Program-made: the position numbers and the translations under genes
Assembly: GCA_015521095.1 (NCBI GenBank)
Contig: WAOU01000093.1
Location: 1-10,563, forward strand
DNA: 10,563 nt
Direction: 5' to 3'
From: Desulfurococcales archaeon
GTDB taxonomy: Archaea; Thermoproteota; Thermoprotei_A; Sulfolobales; Acidilobaceae
In this document: piece after piece, positions 5,949 through 10,563 of the stretch
Position numbering within the stretch: the stretch's first letter is position 1
Layout: each line of letters opens with the position of its first letter
The notes under the pieces: model-generated
What the model was told of the DNA's origin: nothing
Database searches by the model: none
The model's input: the letters and a program-made list of their open reading frames with translations, nothing else

Positions 5949-7814
5949 TTACTTTACGATGCTGATAAACTCCTCGAGTCCTAGGCGTTCCAGGGTTTCT
6001 GGCTTCGGTATTCCGTTTTCCCATCCCCTTATCTCATAGAACTTTGGCAGGTATGCGTCCAAGTATTCTTTAGCTGTTCTTCCTTTCGCTGGCCCATCTG
6101 GTAGTGGTGTTTCTAAGAGTCGTTTAGGTAGTGTATCATGGTAGCCGTGTCCTTCTCTCACGGCAAATAATCTCTCTACGTTGTAGATTCTTTCTCCTGC
6201 TAGGAGGAGCTCGTCTGCGGTTAGGTCTTCCCATCCAGTCATTGCTTGTAGTAGGCCGACATAGTCTGTGTGGTCTGTCGCGAAGGTGTTGAATTTACAT
6301 AATACGAGACTGTCTATTACGCTGAAGTAGTCTTGCTGGTATTTGACTAGTTCTACTTTCTTCGGGTCTATCTTTAATGGGTCGTATTTCTCTGGTGCTC
6401 CGAGTACGTCGAAGCTTACGGCGTATGCTCTTAGGTGGCATCCTCCTCTGTTGCTCGTGGCGTAGCTTAGTGCCATGCTGTTGATTCCTCTTGGATCATA
6501 TGCTGGTAGTTCAAGTCCTCTGACGTGTATCGGTACTTCTGGTTTCTCGAAGTATTCTCCTAGGCGTTTTGCTCCTTCTGCCGCGATGTCTCCTATGCCA
6601 TGCCTGTATGCCATTCTCCATACGAGTTGTATGAAGGCGTCTGCATTGCCCCATTCTGGCTCGATGTCTTCTAGGAGGCTGAATAGCTCCTTAGCTTTCT
6701 CCTCTGGTAGTTCTCCATTCTTGGCTTTCTCATATAGGTCCATTAGGGTGGCAACCGTGTTTCCTAGGCTTATAGTGTCGAATCCTAGATCGTTTGCCAG
6801 ATAGTTTAGCTTGATTAGGGCCTCTAGGTTTCCTATGAGCGTGTTTGCTCCCATAGCCCATATCGACTCGTATTCTGGTCCCTCTGATACCGGTGTCCTA
6901 TATGGTCCCTTGTCTACTTTTGCGACTCTGCTACATTGTATTACACAGCCCCAGCATCCCTTATTGGATACAAGATACTTCTCGGCAAGGTATTCTCCGC
7001 TTATCTCGAAGGCCTTCTCGAAAGTACCATAAGTCCAATTCTTTGTGGGGAATGCCCCGTGGCTGTTGATTATGTTTACGAGGACAGCTGTTCCGAACTT
7101 CCCTAGTGCCTCGCTTATGCTATGACTCGAGATTTTCTCTATGACCCTCTTGGACTCATTCTTGAATTTCTCTTTATCCACAGGCTCTAGCTTCCTCGAT
7201 CCCTTGACGAAAAGAGCCTTAAACTTCTTGCTTCCAAGAACCGCCGCTAAGCCAGTTCTTCCAGCAGCTCTATACTTGTCATTCATTATTGCCGCTATTT
7301 TTGATAGGTTTTCTCCTGCGGGACCTATACTAAGGATGCTTCCTATATGTTCACTTGGGGTCTTCATCTCTTTCCTGATAAGTCGCTCGGTATAGATTAC
7401 TCCTTTGCCCCATAGCTTCTTAGCTGGGTGGAATTGGACTTCGCCATCGACAATGCTTATCCATACTGGCTCGTCGCTTTTACCTTCTATTACTACTCCG
7501 TCGTATCCCGCGAATCTTAGCCAGGGCCCGAACTGTCCTCCACTATTGCTGTCTCCTAGTATTCCTGTTAGAGGGCTCTTACCTACAACGTGGTATCTTC
7601 CGCTTTCAAATGCTCCTGTCCCAGTTAGTGGTCCTGTCAATATGTAGATTTTGTTCTCGGGGCTGAAGGGATCGATATGTGGAGGAATTTCTTTTAGGGC
7701 AAGGTATGCTCCTAGGCCTCTTCCACCAATATATTTTCTTAGAACTGATTCGGGTATCTTTTCCTCACGTGCTTTCCACTCCGAGAGGTCTAGTCTTAGT
7801 AGCTTGAACTCCAT
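5949..7814 (-). CDS. aor: Tungsten-containing aldehyde:ferredoxin oxidoreductase
   Basis: Cytoplasmic enzyme of 621 residues that oxidises aldehydes to acids and reduces ferredoxin, using a tungsten bis-pterin and one [4Fe-4S] cluster. Length and sequence fit the AOR branch better than GAPOR. Seen: YIGGRGLGAYL (28-38), ESGRYHVVGKSPLTG (70-84), SIGPAGEN (162-169), the cluster motif C287-x2-C290-x3-C294 with the fourth ligand Cys506 in DSLVLC, EGPEYES (311-317) with Glu316, and NRGGCH with His460 (by homology to Pyrococcus Glu313 and His448). The two pterin-contacting DxxGLx motifs are altered: NDLGFD (341-346), where the first Asp is Asn, and DSLVLC (501-506), where Gly is Val. GAGGTG lies 5 nt before the ATG. 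The gene stands between its MoaD-like neighbour and the secreted-protein gene, and tungsten supply is encoded by the nearby tupABC. The true aldehyde substrate is unknown. Confidence 0.95.
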   Translation of the reverse strand: MEFKLLRLDLSEWKAREEKIPESVLRKYIGGRGLGAYLALKEIPPHIDPFSPENKIYILTGPLTGTGAFESGRYHVVGKSPLTGILGDSNSGGQFGPWLRFAGYDGVVIEGKSDEPVWISIVDGEVQFHPAKKLWGKGVIYTERLIRKEMKTPSEHIGSILSIGPAGENLSKIAAIMNDKYRAAGRTGLAAVLGSKKFKALFVKGSRKLEPVDKEKFKNESKRVIEKISSHSISEALGKFGTAVLVNIINSHGAFPTKNWTYGTFEKAFEISGEYLAEKYLVSNKGCWGCVIQCSRVAKVDKGPYRTPVSEGPEYESIWAMGANTLIGNLEALIKLNYLANDLGFDTISLGNTVATLMDLYEKAKNGELPEEKAKELFSLLEDIEPEWGNADAFIQLVWRMAYRHGIGDIAAEGAKRLGEYFEKPEVPIHVRGLELPAYDPRGINSMALSYATSNRGGCHLRAYAVSFDVLGAPEKYDPLKIDPKKVELVKYQQDYFSVIDSLVLCKFNTFATDHTDYVGLLQAMTGWEDLTADELLLAGERIYNVERLFAVREGHGYHDTLPKRLLETPLPDGPAKGRTAKEYLDAYLPKFYEIRGWENGIPKPETLERLGLEEFISIVK

Positions 7815-7819
7815 AGTAG

Positions 7820-7825
7820 CACCTC
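7820..7825 (-). promoter_or_regulatory. Ribosome binding site of AOR
   Basis: GAGGTG on the minus strand, 5 nt before the ATG at 7814, is among the strongest such sites in the window. It supports high translation and fixes the start. Confidence 0.7.
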
Positions 7826-7842
7826 GTGGATTTATCCCTGGG

Positions 7843-7852
7843 AAATAAATTT
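7843..7852 (-). promoter_or_regulatory. Possible TATA box of AOR
   Basis: AAATTTATTT on the minus strand. A start about 26 nt downstream would be near 7822, which would cut into the ribosome binding site. The alternative is the A/T-rich block at 7898-7917, giving a start near 7880 and a leader of about 65 nt that carries the hairpin at 7855-7878. I cannot choose between them. Confidence 0.35.
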
Positions 7853-7854
7853 TG

Positions 7855-7878
7855 AGTCTCCCACTAGTGTGGGAGGCT
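7855..7878. repeat. Inverted repeat (hairpin) upstream of AOR
   Basis: CTCCCAC and GTGGGAG form perfect 7-bp arms around TAGT (7858-7875). On the plus-strand reading the stem extends to 10 bp through one G-U pair. It sits immediately upstream of the possible AOR TATA box and about 110 bp past the stop of the secreted-protein gene. It could be an operator, a hairpin in the AOR leader, or a transcript-end hairpin for the secreted-protein gene. Confidence 0.5.
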
Positions 7879-7897
7879 TCTAATCATTATTATAGAT

Positions 7898-7917
7898 ATT
7901 TATATGAATATATAAAT
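7898..7917. repeat. A/T-only inverted repeat with back-to-back TATA-like sequences
   Basis: ATTTATAT and ATATAAAT are perfect 8-bp arms around GAAT. Read on the minus strand it offers a TATA-like ATTTATATAT for AOR. The rest of the 170-bp gap between AOR and the secreted-protein gene (7815-7984) shows no protein frame. Confidence 0.4.
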
Positions 7918-7984
7918 GTTGACAATGAGCCAACACTACGACTTTAATATATTAATCGTCATGATGAAAGAGTCAATCCCATAT

Positions 7985-9460
7985 TTACGAGGTTACAGTA
8001 AGATTAACAGGATACGTGACGAGAACCCCGTCAATCCAGTACACGAATAATAGTCTAAACTCAGCAGTGATCCCCGGATCTCCATACCAGTATAAATAGA
8101 TATTTCCAGGATACTGCGGATATAAGGTTATGGTACTAGTTACATTTCTTGTTACTTCATAAGTATTGGTCGTTGTATTATATGTTACTATTATCGGCGT
8201 GGAAATCTGTCCTCCTGAGTCCATCCATATCCTTGCTTCCCGGAGTATAGAGCCAGGAATAACTGAATTTATCGTGGGCTGATCCAATAGTATAAGAGAA
8301 ATGTTGAAAGTCGTAGCTGAATCATTGTTGTAGAAACCGAGTATATTGAACACGGATCCATATGTTGCTAGGCCGACATGGTAGGTGTCGCCTCCAATTA
8401 TCCAAGAGAACTTGTTACTTGTGACGTAATTGTATCCGGCATCATAAACCACGATGGTTCCATTCTTAACTACCTTGTAGTCCCAGAAATCTATGCTTAG
8501 GCTTGTTCCTGTTGACTGCACTGGCCCGATTAGGAGGTTATTGTTTTCGTCGTAGATTTCAACATACCATCCTGGTTGTAGTCCTGTAATATTCACATAG
8601 TAGGGAGGGCCTCCGAGTGTTACCAGAAGTAGATCGTATCGAATAATTTCTCCGTAACAGCCAAACCAAGTGCAATAACTGTACATACCTAGACCTACGC
8701 TATCTACATGAAGCTGGGTATCGTAGTCGTCCACTAAGAGAGTATCCTGGTATATTTCTGCTAGATAACCGTTCGTGTTGTTTCTTATACCTAGTAAGTC
8801 GTACCATGTATCTTCCCAGAATGTTCCTGGAAAGTTTCTAAAAGCGAGCCTGTTCCACGTACCGTTCCAAAGGTAAAGATATACTCTATCATATAGGTAA
8901 TTGTTTCCTATAGTGTAGAAGTATCCGGTGGATCTGTTCATAAATACGAGATCAGAGAAATAGGAGACGGTACCGGCACTATCCCACATCATGTTTACAT
9001 CAACGTAAATTTTTTGGTCCACGGGAATAGTTCTATTGATTAATAGTATGCACTCCCCGCCATAGCTGGCACTTAGACCCGTTGTCTCACCCACCAACTC
9101 TCCGTTCACACTGTCCCAGGTCCAACTACATGCGTCGGTATTTAGAGGAACAAGTTCTCCAGAGGCTAGCGGATCATAGTCGTCGAAAGTATTCCAGTAT
9201 ACTGCTCGTCTTGACTCGAGTGATATTAGATAACCAGCAGGAATATCAACAGTTATGTTTGCTACTGTCTTATAAGTGTTTAATGAGGCATTAACCGTTG
9301 TATCAGATGGCTTTTCTAGGATGACCGGGGGAGGAGTACTTATTGTTGATCCATTCAAGTCGTATTTGACGATAATGCCAGCTATTACCGGATTGATTAG
9401 TAGCATTGTTAGCGTTAGTATCAGCGTCAGACTTCTTAGGTATTTGTTTATCAACCTCAT
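7985..9460 (-). CDS. Secreted, glycosylation-rich beta-structured surface protein of unknown function
   Basis: I do not recognise a named family. The 491-residue product has a signal peptide (basic MRLINKYLR, hydrophobic 11-26, likely cut after VIA at 27). The mature start GIIVKYDLNG with a Pro-rich STPPPVILEKP resembles archaeal secreted beta-sandwich filament-type proteins, a loose similarity only. Residues about 85-282 (WNTFDDYD, WEDTWYDLLGIRNN, YLAEIYQDTLLVDDYDT) read like a concanavalin/LamG-type jelly roll. YVNITGLQPGWYVEIYDENN (288-307) begins a further beta domain, and 350-491 is again beta-rich. About 14 N-x-S/T sequons and four cysteines (111, 137, 263, 268) suit an extracellular, glycosylated protein. 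There is no C-terminal membrane anchor. A sugar-binding or surface-fibre role is possible. The ribosome site is weak (GGTAA next to the ATG), so the mRNA may have a very short leader. Confidence 0.75.
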   Translation of the reverse strand: MRLINKYLRSLTLILTLTMLLINPVIAGIIVKYDLNGSTISTPPPVILEKPSDTTVNASLNTYKTVANITVDIPAGYLISLESRRAVYWNTFDDYDPLASGELVPLNTDACSWTWDSVNGELVGETTGLSASYGGECILLINRTIPVDQKIYVDVNMMWDSAGTVSYFSDLVFMNRSTGYFYTIGNNYLYDRVYLYLWNGTWNRLAFRNFPGTFWEDTWYDLLGIRNNTNGYLAEIYQDTLLVDDYDTQLHVDSVGLGMYSYCTWFGCYGEIIRYDLLLVTLGGPPYYVNITGLQPGWYVEIYDENNNLLIGPVQSTGTSLSIDFWDYKVVKNGTIVVYDAGYNYVTSNKFSWIIGGDTYHVGLATYGSVFNILGFYNNDSATTFNISLILLDQPTINSVIPGSILREARIWMDSGGQISTPIIVTYNTTTNTYEVTRNVTSTITLYPQYPGNIYLYWYGDPGITAEFRLLFVYWIDGVLVTYPVNLTVTS

Positions 9461-9560
9461 TTACCAAAAATATATCTATACAATATAGGATCTAATATAT
9501 CATAGCATATGTGGCTCCCATAGATTGTTGAGGAATTCTAGTCAGTGTGGTGGTACCGAA
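9461..9560. promoter_or_regulatory. Divergent promoter region between the secreted protein and the protease
   Basis: TAATATATC (9493-9501) can serve as a TATA box in both directions. On the minus strand it predicts a start near 9471, 11 nt before the secreted-protein ATG. On the plus strand it predicts a start near 9523, 38 nt before the protease ATG and almost on a TTG at 9525. A second minus-strand option is CCTATATTG (9481-9489), which would give a leaderless transcript. Confidence 0.4.
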
Positions 9561-10439
9561 ATGGTGGATACTGGCCAGGTACAGGACTTGAGCGGTCTCT
9601 TCTGGATGCTGTTTGCCTTATTCTTCATGATAATGAGCTTGTCTCCTATGTTTAGCTTCTATAGGCTCAAGGCGGCAAGAATGAGCCTGCTGGCTAAGAT
9701 GGAGAAAAAGTATGGTTATAGGTTCATTACACTAATTCATCGTTCTGAGAGGATAGGCTTGCTAGGACTTCCAATCTACAGGTTTATAGATATAGATGAT
9801 AGTGAGGCTGTTCTAAGAGCAATAAGAAATACGCCACCAGACAAGCCCATTGCTCTAATAATTCATACTCCTGGAGGACTAGTCCTAGCGGCGTCCCAAA
9901 TAGCACGTGCATTGAAAAGACATCCAGCGAAGAAAATCGTGATAGTCCCACATTACGCCATGAGTGGCGGTACTCTAATAGCCCTGGCTGCAGATGAGAT
10001 CTGGATGGATCCCAACGCTGTACTAGGTCCATTAGATCCCCAGATAGCTGTAGACCAGGCATCACATCTACCGGCGCCGAGCGTGATTAAGGCCGTAGAG
10101 ATAAAAGGCAAGGATGCAAGCGAAAAATTCCTAGTTCTAGCGGACATAGCTAGGAAGAGTCTCGAGGAAGTACAGGAATTCGTCTATGAGCTAACAAAGG
10201 ACAAGCTAGGAGAAGAAAAAGCCAGAGAACTAGCCCGGAAACTAACAGAAGGTAGATGGACACACGATTATCCCATAACATTTGAAAAAGCCAGAGAACT
10301 CGGACTGCCAGTAAAAGACAACGTACCAGAAGAGGTATACACACTAATGGAACTCTATCCACAAGCACCCACGCACAAGCCAGGAGTAGAGTATATTCCG
10401 TATCCAGTACATCATCGTAACCATAATCGCAATCCTTAA
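9561..10439 (+). CDS. Membrane-anchored SDH-family Clp-fold (SppA-like) serine protease
   Basis: Protein of 292 residues related to the archaeal ClpP-class / serine dehydrogenase proteinase family (Pfam SDH_sah type), ATP-independent as far as the sequence shows. One N-terminal membrane span (about 12-34) is followed by a Lys/Arg-rich stretch, which suggests a cytoplasmic catalytic domain. Seen: ALIIHTPGG (98-106), the nucleophile motif YAMSGGTLIALAADEIWMDP (132-151) with Ser135 and Asp145, LGPLDPQI (155-162), and GRWTHDYPI (231-239) with His235 as a candidate catalytic His. The C-terminus is His/Asn-rich (HHRNHNRNP). Start chosen at ATG 9561, with GGTGG about 7 nt upstream. A TTG at 9525 in the same frame would add 12 residues and could be used by a leaderless transcript. 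Substrates are unknown. The tRNA gene follows 40 bp later. Confidence 0.85.
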   Translation: MVDTGQVQDLSGLFWMLFALFFMIMSLSPMFSFYRLKAARMSLLAKMEKKYGYRFITLIHRSERIGLLGLPIYRFIDIDDSEAVLRAIRNTPPDKPIALIIHTPGGLVLAASQIARALKRHPAKKIVIVPHYAMSGGTLIALAADEIWMDPNAVLGPLDPQIAVDQASHLPAPSVIKAVEIKGKDASEKFLVLADIARKSLEEVQEFVYELTKDKLGEEKARELARKLTEGRWTHDYPITFEKARELGLPVKDNVPEEVYTLMELYPQAPTHKPGVEYIPYPVHHRNHNRNP

Positions 10440-10447
10440 ATCACCCC

Positions 10448-10454
10448 AATATAC
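10448..10454 (+). promoter_or_regulatory. Probable TATA box of tRNA-Thr
   Basis: AATATAC is centred about 26-29 nt before the tRNA 5' end (10480), the normal archaeal TATA spacing. It lies in the 40-bp gap after the protease gene, so the tRNA probably has its own promoter. Confidence 0.5.
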
Positions 10455-10479
10455 GATACCAATAGAATCGGAATAATGT

Positions 10480-10555
10480 GCCGCCGTAGCTCAGCCGGTA
10501 GAGCGTCGCCCTGGTAAGGCGAAGGTCCCGGGTTCGAATCCCGGCGGCGGCTCCA
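10480..10555 (+). tRNA. tRNA-Thr (anticodon GGU), CCA encoded, no intron
   Basis: A full cloverleaf can be drawn. The 7-bp acceptor stem GCCGCCG/CGGCGGC is all G-C. The D stem is GCTC/GAGC, and the anticodon stem TCGCC/GGCGA has loop CTGGTAA and anticodon GGT at 10513-10515. The variable loop is 5 nt (AGGTC). The T stem CCGGG/CCCGG has loop TTCGAAT. The discriminator is T and CCA is encoded at 10553-10555. The G1-C72, C2-G71, GGU and U73 combination fits archaeal threonine identity. It reads ACC and ACU codons. The G-C-rich stems suit a hyperthermophile. Confidence 0.97.
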
Positions 10556-10563
10556 CAAACCAT

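Noticed and set aside
7961..7967. ATGATGA resembling a box C of a C/D guide RNA
   Set aside because: No CTGA box D follows at a suitable distance and no internal boxes are present.
9525..9560. TTG 9525 as the protease start
   Set aside because: ATG 9561 has a better ribosome site and the extra 12 residues look non-conserved, although a leaderless TTG start cannot be excluded.
1..10563. CRISPR arrays, insertion sequences, integrase sites
   Set aside because: No direct-repeat arrays, transposase or recombinase frames, or tRNA-derived repeats were seen on either strand.

Overview
The window looks like a piece of chromosome from an anaerobic, hyperthermophilic archaeon, most likely a crenarchaeote of the Desulfurococcales type. 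This placement is an inference. It rests on a Crenarchaeota-like TatC, a tungsten aldehyde oxidoreductase, ferredoxin-type electron carriers, heavy use of ATA (Ile) and AGA/AGG (Arg) codons, GGTGA-type ribosome binding sites, purine-rich coding strands, and a tRNA whose acceptor and T stems are entirely G-C.

Layout. Positions 3-878 (+) encode TatC, whose true start lies left of the window. A protein with two bis-cluster ferredoxin domains follows (922-2334, +). It meets the tupABC tungstate ABC transporter operon tail to tail (minus strand, 4579 down to 2323). The tupA promoter carries a perfect 9-bp inverted repeat (4589-4612) between its TATA box and start codon. The same short region drives a divergent lipoate-protein-ligase-like gene (4682-5536, +), which appears to start at a CTG codon. 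That gene overlaps, tail to tail, a MoaD/ThiS-like ubiquitin-fold gene (5510-5785, -) that has lost the usual Gly-Gly end. Upstream of it is a full-length tungsten-containing aldehyde:ferredoxin oxidoreductase (5949-7814, -). Next come a secreted, N-glycosylation-rich beta protein (7985-9460, -), a membrane-anchored Clp-fold (SDH/SppA-like) serine protease (9561-10439, +) and tRNA-Thr(GGU) (10480-10555, +).

How the genes fit together. Positions 2323-7814 form a tungsten island. TupABC imports tungstate, AOR uses the tungstopterin to oxidise aldehydes with reduction of ferredoxin, and the MoaD-like protein belongs to the pterin-dithiolene family. The polyferredoxin could be an electron partner. 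The lipoate-ligase-like protein shares the tungstate transporter's control region. Its link to the pathway is by position only, and its ligase motifs are degenerate. TatC, the secreted protein, the protease and the tRNA have no evident functional tie to tungsten.

The least ordinary signals are the CTG start of the ligase-like gene, the divergent operator palindrome, the MoaD-like protein without Gly-Gly, and the tail-to-tail overlaps at both ends of the transporter/ligase block.
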